Shown piece by piece: positions 36,041-47,813 of a DNA stretch of 64,000 nt (position 1 is the stretch's first letter; every line of letters starts with the position of its first letter). The DNA comes from Circinella minor. Its lineage: Eukaryota > Mucoromycota > Mucoromycetes > Mucorales > Lichtheimiaceae. A model generated the notes under the pieces. The model was given only the letters and a program-made list of their open reading frames with translations. It did no database searches and had not been told where the DNA came from. The stretch spans positions 62,001 through 126,000 of the forward strand of contig JAEPRB010000026.1 of the NCBI GenBank assembly GCA_016758965.1, written 5' to 3'. The position numbers and the translations under genes were made by a program.

Positions 36041-37508
36041 AGGGAGAGAGAGTGTGTATATGTGAGCAGCTTTATGATAAAAACTCTGCATTAAGATGTT
36101 TTATCGTTGGCCATACCAAATAAGAGTTCATAAAAAAAATAGGTACCTCACAATTTCGAATTGGGAATTTTTCTTTCATATTCGTTTTCCTATCAAAGAC
36201 AAAAAGATATAATATCATAATAAGATATGTAATCCATCTCACTGTTTTTCTTTTATTCAAAATAATGATAATAATGAACAACTTGAAAGAGGACTGTAAC
36301 TGTTCTCATCATAATCTTCAACACCTTCTTTTCAAGAGTACTGAAGGTAAAAACATCTGAATAGCATATACATGACAGTAATACTGTACCGTTGATCTTT
36401 TTCCCCCCACAAACATCCATACACTTGGTTTCTAATTTTAGTTTTTTCTTTCATGAAATGTAAAAAAAAGCCTTTTGATGAATTATCAAAAGAAGGGCAT
36501 CTAGAAGAGTAGTGGTTGATAGCTACTCACCAAGAAGAGCTAGAGGAGCGAGAAGAAGAAGAAAAGTCAGATGTCCAGGAATTGATGATTAAGCGGCAGG
36601 AACAGTCAAAGCAGTTAAAAAAATAATGTCTTAAAAAAAGGTTTGTTAGATGAGCAACAGTAAGAATAAATAATGTTTGGCGAAAAGTTATCATCAAGGA
36701 AAATTAAAACAGTTAGAAGAAAATACAGTCGGATGAAAAACGTTTGATGGATCGTTTTCAAAAAAGTATCCAAACAATTGACACAAAAGGACGAAGACCT
36801 GAATAAGTGATCAAACAAATTTGGTTAAATGCTCACTTCTCTCTTATCGCACCAGTAAAATCAATAGATGACATAATATATTAATAATCTTTTTTTTTAT
36901 TGTTTATTATTTTTACGTAACCAACCACTAAACCTAGTGGTTCGAAATTACAACAAGATGTCACCGAGCACAAATTATTATATTGAACTAGAAGGTAAAA
37001 AAAAAGATATATAATGACGAGTTGGATATCCTCTTTTTAAAGCTACCAATTATCTTGATAACTGCAGGTGGGATACGTAGTTAGGCAAAGTGTAGGATTA
37101 TTATACAAAATCTTCTGATCTCCACTCATTAACCTTATAGACAAATCAACGATGTCGCGTTATATTTTTACAGGTTGCTACATATTTTTCTTTTCTTTTT
37201 CGTACCATGAAACAGATGTTTCCAGTTCAGAAGTCATATATTTGTACCAGTCGAGAAATGAAATGCGTTTTACTTGTCTTATATATCACTCTACCTATGA
37301 TTGTAAACTGAATAAATTTAGTTCTCTTCTTTTTTTTGGGGGGTGAAAAAAGGTGCGGGGTATTTTTATTATCATTACATCAAAAGGCCCCACGCGCTCA
37401 CTGGCGAAATTCGGGGTTTTGGTGACTGATTGCATAGAAGACTTAATAAATGCGTTATGATTTTATTTTCGTGCCTGGAGCTAGCTATTTCTTTTTTTTA
37501 GTATAACA
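36041..37508. other. Intergenic with a coding-like relic
   Basis: About 1.5 kb before the L-2-hydroxyglutarate dehydrogenase gene. A decayed coding fragment lies at 36453-36626. A perfect 8-bp inverted repeat (AACCACTA-AACC-TAGTGGTT) lies near 36920-36940. No intact gene is seen. Confidence 0.4.
36453..36626 (+). pseudogene. Decayed coding fragment, charged coiled-coil-like
   Basis: Reading from 36453 gives 19 residues (MKCKKKPFDELSKEGHLEE), an in-frame TAG at 36510-36512, then a strongly charged stretch (EELEEREEEEKSDVQELM) to a TAA at 36624. The composition, rich in Glu, Lys and Gln with G/C in codon positions unlike the flanking AT-rich DNA, is typical of real coiled-coil coding DNA. Similar charged but stop-broken sequence continues to about 36810. 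I cannot name a parent gene; a transposon-encoded DNA-binding protein is one possibility. Confidence 0.3.
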
Positions 37509-38968
37509 ATGTTTCCTCTTCGTTTAATTAAACACAATGCCCCTCAATTACGACGTGCTTTTTCAACAACGAAAAAACCTGACATGGAAGTCGACAATAT
37601 TGTGATTGGTGCTGGTGTCGTTGGCTTGGCCATCGGTGAGAAGTTAACAACAAAACGATCATCGGAAACAACCATTATTATAGACAAGAACAAACGCTGT
37701 GGTGAAGAAACCAGGTATAATATATAGAGCTCATAGAATGAAAAACTTATTGAAAGAGAAAAGGAACTGAAGAAGAAAAGGACATAGTAGATAATTTTTA
37801 TAATGAAATTAATCATAGTACGCAAAGTTACTGACCAACTACGTTTTTTTTTGTCTCAAATAAAATTAATCAGCGCGCGCAACAGCGAAGTGATCCATGC
37901 AGGCATTTATTACCCTGAAGACAGTTTAAAAACACAACTTTGTATTCGTGGCAAAGAACTATTATATGATTTACTACCACGTACAAATATCCCATATAAT
38001 ATGATTGGCAAGTTAGTCGTTGCACAAACCCAAGATCAACATAGCTACCTTCAAGAACTACATGAAAAATCTAATAAATTAGGTGTTGAAACGCATATAT
38101 TACCTGGCGACCAAGTCATTGCTATGGAACCTGAAGTAGCAGCTCATGCAGCTTTATTATCACCTTCAACAGGAATTATCGATTCACATGGATTTATGGA
38201 TTATTTAGAGCAAAAGATTACAGGAAATGGAGGAGACATTGGTCTATATACATCTGTGACCTCGATTCAAGCTACTCAAGATGGGTATCTCGTTGATCTC
38301 GCCACACCACCTGATGGATCCGGAGATATTACAACTGTATTTTCACGACGTGTATTTAACTCGGCTGGACTACATGCAGATAAGGTCTCTAACTTGTTGT
38401 TACGCGATCGATACAAGTTATATTATGGTCGTGGTATCTACTATGCATATAATGGCCCAATTAAAGTGAACCATCTGATTTATCCCTGTCCGGCCAAAAA
38501 CCTGGCGGGTCTAGGTACACATTTGACTGTGGATATGGCTGATAAAATTAAATTTGGTCCTGATATCAATTATATTGATAATCCGTATGATTATAATGTA
38601 CCGGATGATACTGAAAATCGACAACGATTTGTGGAGGCTATTCAAAGCTTTATGCCCCATATTAATCCTGATAAGTTACATCCAGATTATGCCGGTATCA
38701 GGTAATAATATATATATATATATATATATGTCAAATGAAAGCAATAATATATTAATGGGGTGAATTATTAAAAATCTTTATTTTTGTATTTGAACATATA
38801 CATAGACCCAAGATTGCAGGACCTGGTGAATCTTTCAAAGACTTTTTAATTAAAGAAGAAAAGCAAGATGGATATAAGAATTTCTTCTCTTTGATCGGTA
38901 TTGAAAGCCCAGGTTTAACATCCAGTTTAGCAATTGCAGAATATGTTTATAACCTAATTGAAAAATAA
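37509..38968 (+). CDS. L-2-hydroxyglutarate dehydrogenase-like FAD oxidoreductase, mitochondrial
   Basis: Three exons: 37509-37714, 37874-38701 and 38806-38968, giving 398 aa. The N-terminus (MFPLRLIKHNAPQLRRAFST) is basic and Ser/Thr-bearing, as in a mitochondrial targeting peptide. The FAD-binding Rossmann motif is IVIGAGVVGLAIG (31-43). The L2HGDH/LhgO hallmark ETSARNSEVIHAGIYYP spans the first intron and is restored exactly by the predicted join. Later motifs are GRGIYYA, LGTHLTVD and IGIESPGLTSSLAIAEYV. The enzyme oxidises L-2-hydroxyglutarate to 2-oxoglutarate as metabolite repair. Intron 2 contains a TA microsatellite. It is convergent with the kinase gene. Confidence 0.88.
38707..38730 (+). 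repeat. TA dinucleotide microsatellite in an intron
   Basis: An uninterrupted TA run just after the donor of intron 2 of the L-2-hydroxyglutarate dehydrogenase gene. Confidence 0.85.
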
Positions 38969-39223
38969 TATGTATAGTAATAATAATGAAAATAGAGCCA
39001 AAATTTATAATAATAATGATAATAATAGTGATAATAATAAAATTTGATATGTTTAATATAGAATATTATATTATGTAAAGTCATTTGCATATAATGAAAG
39101 AAGCGGGAGTGAGAGAGAAGAAAGTTGTGGTAAAAAAAAGGCTGTTGCTGTAAAATATGAGTATGATTGTCGTTTATGATTTTATATGTAGGGAGAGAAA
39201 GGTGGATAATAACTGCAATATTA

Positions 39224-41296
39224 TTATTTCGTATCGTTTGAAAGTTTAAGGTTATTTTCCAAAGTTTGTTCCTTTTTTCGAAGATCGTCAAAGTATGGAT
39301 CTATTAAGATAAAAAACATATGTTAGATTGATAAATGTTGTATGATCCGTCTTTAAATTCACTTTCTTCTGAGATATACATACGGCTCAAAGCATCATTA
39401 GCAGTTATACGTCTATCAGGTGGGTATTGAAGTAGTTGCTAATTTAAAAACATAGATTAGCTTGTATATTTTTTTTATTGATAACCACTTAAAATCAAGT
39501 TTACAAAAAAAAAGGTCAAACTTACTTTTAATAAATCAATGCCTAAAGAGTCCAATTTTGGAATAAGCGTTTCTAAAGGTATCCGAGCAAAGATTTCGAA
39601 ATCACGCTATTGTTGAAAAACAAACAGAATAATGTTAATAGCTGAAAACGTGTGTAATGACAGGATATATTTTTTTTTATAAACACCACCTCTCCTCACC
39701 TTATACTCGGGTAATTGCGATACACAAGGCCATGTTTCTTCAGTAGGAGTCCCTAATACTTTGAAAATACGTTGCAATTGATCTGAAATAGAGCTACCTG
39801 GGAATAAAGGTCGCCCAGATGCCATTTCTTTAAGAAAGAATAATATTTATGATAAGTAAAAATTTGATAATTTCGCAGAGATACACCTGTTCTGTCTTTT
39901 ATTTTTATTTATTATTTACCTGCAAAAATACATCCAGCAGACCATAAATCAATAGAAGTCGAATATTGCCGTGATCCCATTAATACGTCTGGTGCGCGAT
40001 ACCATAATGTAACAACCTATTATACATAGTGATCAATAAAATCAAGTTCTTTTTTTTTTCGCCTTCTCTCTCTCTAAATGAAATTATGATTGCAAGTTTT
40101 TCTACGAACCTCATGTGAATAGCTACGGACAGGTATACCAAATGCTCGAGCTAAACCGAAATCACCAAGTTTAAGTTCTCCTTTCTATTAATAATAACAT
40201 GTATGTATTATGGATTTAGAAACAATTAACATTTAATCGAGCATACATATGTTGTATTTCATTTCCTTACCTTATTAATAAGCAAATTCTGTGGTTTTAA
40301 ATCCTATATTGTATCAATCGCACAATAAAACTAATTAATACACCCAATCCAATCAACCAACGTACCAAATCCCCCCTTTCTAACCCCTATCTTTATACAT
40401 ATAAACTACATACTCTGTGAAGCACTTTATGTTCATGACAAAATGCAATTCCTTTTAATAATTGATACATTAATTGCTAAATAAATGGATAGCAATAGAT
40501 TTGTTGCGTTGGTAAAACTTCATAAATTTATTATATACATCATCTAACATTAATTACATAGAATAAATAATACTTTACTTTGATTGTTATAATATCGATA
40601 TCACCGCCATAAGAGTCCAAAAACTTTTTTAAATCAGAATCCAAATATTCGAATACCAATGTCAATTTCTTTTCAGTATGTAAAACATCATATAATCTAT
40701 CAAAAATATGTCTGCATTAGATTTACAATTCTTCTCTTGTTCATTCTTTTCCTCATGAATTCACATCAATAATGATAATAGTAACCTGACAATATTAACA
40801 TGTTTCAGTTCTTTTAGTAATGATATTTCTCGGATCGCAGTACAGGGAACCTAAAAAAACCAGATGTATAACAGTAATTAGCACAAGCAGAAAAGAGGTT
40901 TGCGTTTATTACTATTACTGTTGTTATGCGGTTGGCATGGTAATAATAATATTAATAAAATTAGTAATGAACACCTACACCTTCTTCTTCATTATCTAAA
41001 CGAATACGTTTCAAAGCGACAACTTCATTGGTGTCTCGATTTTGTGCTTTATAGACGATACCATATGTACCTAATAAAAAAACAGTATATTTTTAAATCG
41101 TTATGAAAACAAAAATGGATTCTTGTTATTAATGGCTATTAAGTTTGCAGTAATAAGTAATATCAAACCTTCGCCTAATTTTTCAATTTTCTATAATGCA
41201 AATGGAAAATGCAGAAGAATTATTTAACAATCTATTCCAATAAGAAAAAAGTCCTATCCATCTAAGGCAGAAAAAAAATACCTGATATTTGTCCAT
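39224..41296 (-). CDS. PHO85: Cyclin-dependent kinase of the Pho85/CDK5 class
   Basis: Thirteen exons on the minus strand: 41296-41282, 41190-41169, 41070-40979, 40850-40786, 40696-40579, 40476-40414, 40303-40271, 40184-40110, 40016-39920, 39827-39700, 39606-39526, 39438-39384 and 39300-39224, giving 306 aa. The Gly loop is [10 protein letters not shown] and the ATP lysine is K33 (VALKRIRL). The cyclin-binding helix reads PCTAIRE. The catalytic loop is [13 protein letters not shown], then [18 protein letters not shown] and [16 protein letters not shown]. The AFGIPV activation segment is diagnostic of Pho85/CDK5 rather than Cdc28. The first coding exon is only 15 nt. Role: cyclin-bound signalling in nutrient and phosphate control or polarity, by family. 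It shares a short divergent promoter with TFIIIA. Confidence 0.95.
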
Positions 41297-41443
41297 AATG
41301 TTTAACAGCTAGTAAAAAAAAAAGCGAGGTAATATCAAAAAAAGAATAAATGAAAAAGGAAACTGTGATTTTCCGAATTTAAATTATTTTTTTTTTATCT
41401 TTATCTTTTTTTTTACCCTCCTATATTACAATAATAATAACTT
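41297..41443. promoter_or_regulatory. Short divergent promoter between Pho85-type kinase and TFIIIA
   Basis: Only 147 bases separate the two divergent start codons. The interval is AT-rich, with a T-rich run toward TFIIIA and no clear TATA box, so both genes must share control sequence. Confidence 0.6.
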
Positions 41444-43151
41444 ATGATAGCACTTGATATGACCACCGATCAACGTGAATCAAGTCTATTAAAATTAAAA
41501 AGACAAAAAAATGATAATAGCAAGAATAAAACAGTGATGGATCAAACCGAAAAAATTTATAAATGTGCTTTTAAAAATTGTGATAAGATCTATAGAAAAC
41601 TTTGTCGATTAGAAGAACATCAACGCATTCATACTGGTGAGGTATATATATTTGCTATTGAAATCTTTTTTTCTTCCTTTCTTTTTTCTTTGTAGTAAAT
41701 GTAAATACTAATGAATATATATAGCGACCATTTGCTTGTGTATTTCCCGGTTGCGATAAAGCTTATATGCGCTCGAATCATTTGACAGCTCATGCACGGC
41801 GACATGACCCCGAGGTTTCAAGAGCATTCAAGTGTTCTTTCAATAACTGTTCAAAAGGATTTTCCACGCAACAACATTTACAACGGCATGAAGCATTACA
41901 TACAGCACCTACACCATATAGGGTAAAGAGAGATAAATACGACTTGACCATTATGTATGTGATAAGTCTAGTTATTGACCTATATTTACATATATATCAA
42001 TCTACAGTGTGAATGGGTAGAATGTGATGCTTCTTTTGCTAAACGATACCAGCTGCGAAATCATATGTGTATACATACTGGAAAAAAACCATTTTCTTGT
42101 ACTGTGGAAGGCTGTGAAAAAAGTTTCGATATCGCCTCTAAATTGAAAAGACATGAATTAACACATTCAGGTACTACTACTACTACTACTACTACTAATT
42201 TAACATCAATCTATTAGTACTACCATTTAGCTTACTTCACTGTGCTCCAGCTAATTAACTTATTCGTTATTATTATATATACTAAAAAAATAACTTTTTA
42301 TTAGAGGACATACGTTATCTATGTGGATTTGCTGAATGTAGTGCGAATTTTTCGAAATGGACAGAGTTACGGCACCATGTTTCTCACGATCATCCAGTGA
42401 ACTGTGAAGAGTGTGGTAAATTATTTATGAAACAATCACAATTAAAACGACATTTCAAAAAAAGACATATGGAGCATGAGCCTATTCCTTGTGACTGGGA
42501 AGGTTGTTCAAAAGCTTTTGTTACAGTAAGTTGAAATTCACCTGTCGCTTTCTCTTTCTTTAATTTTATTCTCAAAAGCTCAACTATAGCTAATATAATC
42601 CATCTCATCCACCAACTCACGATTTTCTTTTCTTTGAAACAGAAAAAATCACTAAAAATGCATATCGAATTGGTACATGAACGAGCCATTAAACATAAAT
42701 GTACCTTTGAAGGTTGTCATAAAGGGTTCCCGTACAAATCATTATTAGAACGACATGAACAATCACATCTAGTATGTTTATATACTTATGTAGTTTGGAA
42801 TGGGATGTATGAAACAGTATATGAAAAAGAGGAAGAATGTCTTTTAGCTAACTACTCTCATTTTTATGAATTATTTAGAGAACACGAGCATCACCAAAAC
42901 GAAAACGAGAAAAAGAGCAAAGTATCACAGATATGATTGTCGGATATGATACTGAAAAAAATTCACGACGGCGATGGGCATGCCCTTTTAATGATTGTAA
43001 TCATAAATTTCTTCGCGAATACGATTTGGAACGACACTTGTCAAGTAAAATGCATCAAATTGATTTGGAATATGTACTTGATGGAAGATATTCGAAAAAG
43101 AAATGTTTGGATAATGATAATGATGACGACGATGAAAACCACTACCACTAA
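41444..43151 (+). CDS. Transcription factor IIIA, multi C2H2 zinc-finger protein
   Basis: Six exons: 41444-41641, 41725-41922, 42008-42170, 42305-42525, 42643-42771 and 42879-43151, giving 393 aa. Ten C2H2 fingers can be counted by their first cysteines: CAFKNC, CVFPGC, CSFNNC, CEWVEC, CTVEGC, CGFAEC, CEEC, CDWEGC, CTFEGC, and after a ~45-residue basic spacer CPFNDC. The spacer contains PKRKREKEQ, a likely nuclear signal. Nine contiguous fingers plus one separated finger is the plan of S. pombe TFIIIA (Sfc2). TFIIIA binds the 5S rRNA gene and 5S rRNA and recruits TFIIIC. The tail is Asp/Asn-rich. Convergent with the dynein light-chain gene. Confidence 0.88.
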
Positions 43152-43323
43152 CTATTATCATACCCACAACGAACAACAGCAATAGTTTTATCCACTTATT
43201 TTTTCAGCATACTTGTATTGGTACTTGACGTAATAACATTTTGTATATATCCACATTCTTTTGTTTTTCAACATAAAATAATAATAATAATATAGAGTAA
43301 TCAAAATAAAACAAACAATAACT

Positions 43324-43969
43324 TTATTGCATTGCTTCTTGTGGGTTTTGGACCACAATCAAGAGGTATTCGTGATCTACGTATATGTGTACATGAATTA
43401 TCATTTTTTAAAGGGGAAAGAAATTTATCAGTACACTGTGTTTTAGAGACTGAATGAATGGAAAGGAGATTGAGGCCTTTGACTATATCGTGATAATGAT
43501 AATAATAATAAACGTACCGGGAGCGATCATTATTTCGTGTTTTTTCGTACGTACACGTAAAAACGTGAGGTCATTCTGTATATTACAAGGTTAAATTACT
43601 TTAATATGTATAAATATATATATATATATATATAACGGAGGTTTCCTCTCTTTTACTTGCTAAAAATGTTTAAAAAAAGTAATACCTGGTCATCTAAAGT
43701 GGCTACTGTTGTTCGTGCTTGTTGAACAAGTGAAGAAATTAGTTGCCCATATTGTTTTGTTAATTCTTCATCTAATGTTGATCGAATAGCTTGTCCTTCA
43801 CTATTCAAAATGACAACGGCTTTAACACCTCGTCGTGAAGATAATCGTTTTAATGTTTCGTCAATTTCAAAAGTCTAGATAACAATATTCAAGAATTGAA
43901 AAATAGAAATTTAGCTCAATCCAAGAAACCTTTCTTTCACTTTGTATAAAAAGTGCAGCTTTTTACCAT
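43324..43969 (-). CDS. Dynein light chain, roadblock/LC7 type
   Basis: Four coding exons on the minus strand: 43969-43967, 43874-43686, 43575-43518 and 43376-43324, giving 100 aa, the normal length. The first coding exon is just the ATG, followed at once by GTAAAA; the CDS resumes with [11 protein letters not shown]. Family motifs are [40 protein letters not shown] and [10 protein letters not shown], all in the roadblock order. It is a homodimeric cytoplasmic dynein subunit that binds the intermediate chain. No other in-frame ATG lies in exon 2 before conserved sequence. A TA microsatellite sits in the intron after exon 2. Confidence 0.9.
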
Positions 43970-44302
43970 GAAACCGAGATCAAGTTTTTTTTAGTAAAAG
44001 TACAAGATACGAGGGGTACTTTACTGTTCAAAGGTAGCAAACAACAACTCAGATGTAGCACTAAAATTAAATATGATACTCAGGCAACATATCCTATTTC
44101 TTTCAGCATAAAAACATCAAAACTGATAAAAAACAAATACATAAGGTTGTCATAGAAACGGTGATATTATTATTATTATTACTATTAAATGATGTTTTTT
44201 CATATATTATATTATATTCTTCTTCTTTTCTTGTTGAATATATAATGACCAAAAAAAAAAAAAAAAAAAGAAAAAAAAAAGAATGAAAAACTGCAAAAAA
44301 AT
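43970..44302. other. Intergenic between dynein light chain and Ada1 genes
   Basis: About 330 bases containing the dynein light-chain promoter (minus strand) and the 3' end of Ada1. A long A-rich run lies at 44251-44280. No gene is seen. Confidence 0.45.
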
Positions 44303-46472
44303 TTACAAGTCAAAATCCCCTTCAGAACTGGTATCTCCTAATTCATCATCCGTCAATTCATCCTCGCTGTCCGTCAATAGTGCTGTGAGTCGTTCTGCGT
44401 TAAGAGGATTTTCCACTAGAACATACGGGGAAACAGAAAATGAAAAAGCAAGGTCATGTAAAGATATGGAATCAGTTGGTGTCGCTAATGAAGAAGATGA
44501 AGAAAGAGACGCAATGTCGTTGTTGTCGTTGTTGTCGTTGTCGTTATTGACTATATTGTTAGGTGACGGTGAATCATTATTTTTACTACCGCTGCTGCTG
44601 CTACTGCTGCTGCTGATAATACTATTATCACTGCTACTACTGTTATCACTTTTAATACTCTCATTATCATTATCTTCAATACTTTCAAATAATGAGCTAC
44701 TTTGTGGTTCCTCTTGATTATTAACATTTCCATTATCATTGATATTATTATAGTTATCTGTAGTATCAACTTTTCCTTTTTTAGCGGTGGTCATTGTTGT
44801 CTTCGTGTTATCTTTTAATGGTGCTTCTGGTGCAGTTGTTATTGGTGTTCCTTTCGCTGCTATTCCTTCTTTTGATGGTGATGAGGATGGTGATGATGAG
44901 GAGGAGAGAATTTGATTTTGTGATGAATTTGGTAATTTGAGAGGTTGTGTTGATAATATTTGTTCTATAGCTGCAGAGCGAGTCTCTGGTGTATCTTTTT
45001 CCATCTGTAAACCAATCGAACGATTAATTCGTCGTTTACTTATCGTATTCGCAATAGCTGATTTGATATAACTCTACAATGATAAACAATATTATTATTA
45101 TAATTTGGATTAATATATACAGACACACAAACATATATATATAAATGACAGAAGATAATAATGATAAACTTACTTCAGTAGCAAACAACATAGCGCTAAC
45201 TACTTCTTCTGTAACACCTTTTACTAATCCTTGTTCCAATGCGATACTTGTCATTCGTGCATGTAATGTTTCTGGGCCGGGAAGTTCTTTTAAATCTGAG
45301 CAAAGTGGTGCCAATAAACCTCTTGCATAATCTGAATTAAATGCTAAAATAACCGTAATGATGATTGGAGAGGGTATATTAAATTAGTATCTTAATATAT
45401 ATGTATATAATATAATTGTAACATACTTGGTGGAAGTTGTTCAGCCGGTAAAGGTAATGGAGGTACTCGACTTATGCGTGGATTCAATAACTTATCCACA
45501 AATGGTTTTAATTTATCTTTATCTCCTATCTTATAGTACATTTGCAAAGTTAATAAACGTTACAATTTAAGTACATGTACATATTATATATATATATACC
45601 TTCACTAAAGCCTTTAATCTATCACGTTCTGATTTACTTAATGACATAACATCCATTTTAAGTTTCTTCTTTAAAGGATCTCTATCACTATCACCATCTA
45701 ATAGTCCATTATCCTTCCCACGTTTCCTTTTTGCCCAACCCACAGATCGATGTTTGGATGGTGGAGGCGTTGCTGTTTGAGCGTTATGAACAGTACTGAG
45801 GATAAACGCATTATGAAGATAAGCTACAAAATCATCATGAACAACAAAAAGTAATAAAAAAAAGGAAAAGTTAATACAAAAAGTAAACGATTACCAAGTA
45901 TAATGACGGTAACAATGGTTTTTTTTTTCTTTTTTACCATTTTCTTGACTAAGGTATAAGTTGGCATAAAAGTCGAATTCTTGCCGATTAAGTTTTCCAG
46001 CAACAAAATCTTTTAATGCATCCCAATAAAGTGGTCCATTTTCTCCCAATGCATCTGCTAATCGTTGTTTAAGTGCAATAACATCTTGTCGCCCTGTTGG
46101 TGTCATTGCAATGGGAAATTTCCCTTTAATAGTAATTTGTTTTTTCTTTGAAGGTGTTTCTCCTACAGTTGTCATTGATTTGTTATTACTTGTTAAATCA
46201 TTAAGCGGTGTTGGTGCTGCCGTTGTCGTTGTTGTTGAAATAACAGGAGAGGTGGTCGTGATGATATTATTATCATTACTATTGTTATCATTATTATGAT
46301 TGTTAGATGCGGAAGTCGGCACTGGTGTCGCTGTTGATGTTGATGTTGAATCACGTTGTGGTGATTCTGATGGAGTTGTTTCTACGGTGGGTGAAGTTTC
46401 CATTGCAGTAGGATTCTTGTTATTGATAGTAGCTGTAACAACTGTAGACACCACGTCAACTTCTGCACCCAT
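44303..46472 (-). CDS. HFI1: SAGA complex subunit Ada1/Hfi1 (TADA1)-like
   Basis: Five exons on the minus strand: 46472-45938, 45823-45600, 45529-45427, 45343-45174 and 45073-44303, giving 600 aa. The first ~115 residues are Thr/Ser/Asn-rich. The SAGA-Tad1 region follows, with DVIALKQRLADALGENGPLY, WDALKDFVAGKLNRQEFD and LHNAFILS. A second conserved part (LPGPETLHARMTSIALEQGL, then EEVVSAMLFATESYIK) matches the histone-fold and C-terminal region of Ada1. The last ~200 residues are Ser/Asn/Asp-rich and end acidic. Ada1 is a structural core subunit of the SAGA histone acetyltransferase coactivator. Exon 3 must start after TATAAG, since the later TAG acceptor gives an early stop. Low-complexity parts are not informative. 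Confidence 0.85.
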
Positions 46473-47068
46473 TTCTTTATATTATTATTTTTTCAAATTC
46501 AAAACGAAGTAATAGTAGCGTTGCGATATAATCAGTCCAATGAATTATTGTGTGACTTAAGAAAAAAAAAGAAGGGGTTGCTCGAAAAGCTTATGTATCA
46601 TGGCAAAACAATAAGCTTGAACAAAGTAAAAAAGAATTATATTTCATCACCAGATCAATCTGTTCCATAATCAACAAAATATAAATCATATCTATCCCCT
46701 ATACCTTTTACCCTTTTTTTTAATATAAAGCTTATAATAAAAATGTGTCGTTCTAATTCACCAAAAAGAAGTATATTCACTTGGATGTACATTGATAAAT
46801 ATGGAGTCCATAAGAAAAAAAAAGTATTGAATATTACTTGTTAATTATCATAGTAAAAATTAAAATAGATCAAGCAACTAAATGGGTTTAGTTATCAAAT
46901 ATCACCTGGATACACTACATTAAACAACTATACTTTGTCATTACCAAAAGTATAGATGTTTGATGCATTTTTTTTGTGTGTTACCATAAAAAGTGAATTA
47001 CAGTCTGGGCTGTTTGCATGTTGATCCTCCTTCCTCTTACTTTTCCTACCTTCTATTAAAAAAAAATA
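46473..47068. other. Divergent intergenic region between Ada1 and Alg13
   Basis: About 600 bases between two divergent start codons, AT-rich, with several poly-A/poly-T runs. No gene or clear TATA box stands out. Confidence 0.4.
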
Positions 47069-47813
47069 ATGTCAACTGTATTTATAACCGTAGGTTCTAC
47101 AGGTTTTGATTCACTTGTTGAAGCATGTACAACAATGTCATTTTTAAATGGACTAGAGCAATTAGGTTATAAACAACTTGTGATTCAATATGGCTCTTCT
47201 GAACCAATCTACACGCGTAACATGAGCAATAATAACGACAACAATGAAGATAAGAATAATAAAAGAATACTCAAAGTAAAAGGTTATGCTTACAAACCTT
47301 CTATAACTGAGGATATGGAAAATGCTTCTTTGGTGATAAGTCATGCTGGTAATAAGAGAGACTCTAATGGTTTTTCTTTCTTCCTTTTGTCCACTTTGGC
47401 AATACAGTTGTTGGGCTATAATAAATAGTAAATGTTACTAACTGATTATCATATTCGTTTAAAAATAAAGGCGCTGGATCCATTTTACAAGCTTTAAGAA
47501 TACCAAAACCATTGATTGTAGTAAATAATATATATTTAATGGATAATCATCAACAAGAACTTTCACAAGCAATGCAAGGTAAAGGTTATTGTATATGCAG
47601 CACTCCAAGGTAAAGAAAAAGATATACCTTTATCAAGATACAGTAACCATGATAATTACATGTTGTTTGCTAACCAATTTTTTTTGGGGGATTCTGTTCA
47701 GTGACCTAATCGGTGCAATTGATAAACTTAAAAAAAAAGAATTGGGCCAATTACCACTTCCTCCAACCAATACATTTATCAATTTACTGAATACACATAT
47801 GGGTTTTACCTAG
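47069..47813 (+). CDS. ALG13: UDP-N-acetylglucosamine transferase subunit Alg13
   Basis: Three exons: 47069-47348, 47471-47609 and 47702-47813, giving 176 aa. Alg13 is the cytosolic catalytic half of the Alg13/Alg14 enzyme that adds the second GlcNAc to the dolichol-linked oligosaccharide on the ER. The GT-B C-half signatures are MSTVFITVGSTGFDSLVEA, KGYAYKPSITEDMENASLV and, across intron 1, VISHAGAGSILQALRIPKPL. A VNNIYLMDNHQQELSQAM motif follows. A short Asn/Asp/Lys insert after about residue 50 is unusual but frame-preserving. Length fits the single-domain fungal form. Convergent with Rgp1. Confidence 0.93.

Noticed and set aside
35687..36091. 134-aa minus-strand frame with FCFLFFV-like repeats, resembling a multi-helix membrane protein
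   Set aside because: It is produced by the CAAAAAA tandem repeat, whose 7-base period avoids stops in every frame; there is no independent coding signal.
36915..36950. GGTTCGAAAT next to an inverted repeat, considered as a tRNA B box
   Set aside because: No acceptor stem, A box or anticodon arm can be built around it.
44283..44717. 144-aa Leu/Ser-rich plus-strand frame
   Set aside because: Antisense of the Asn/Ser/Asp triplet repeats in the Ada1 tail.
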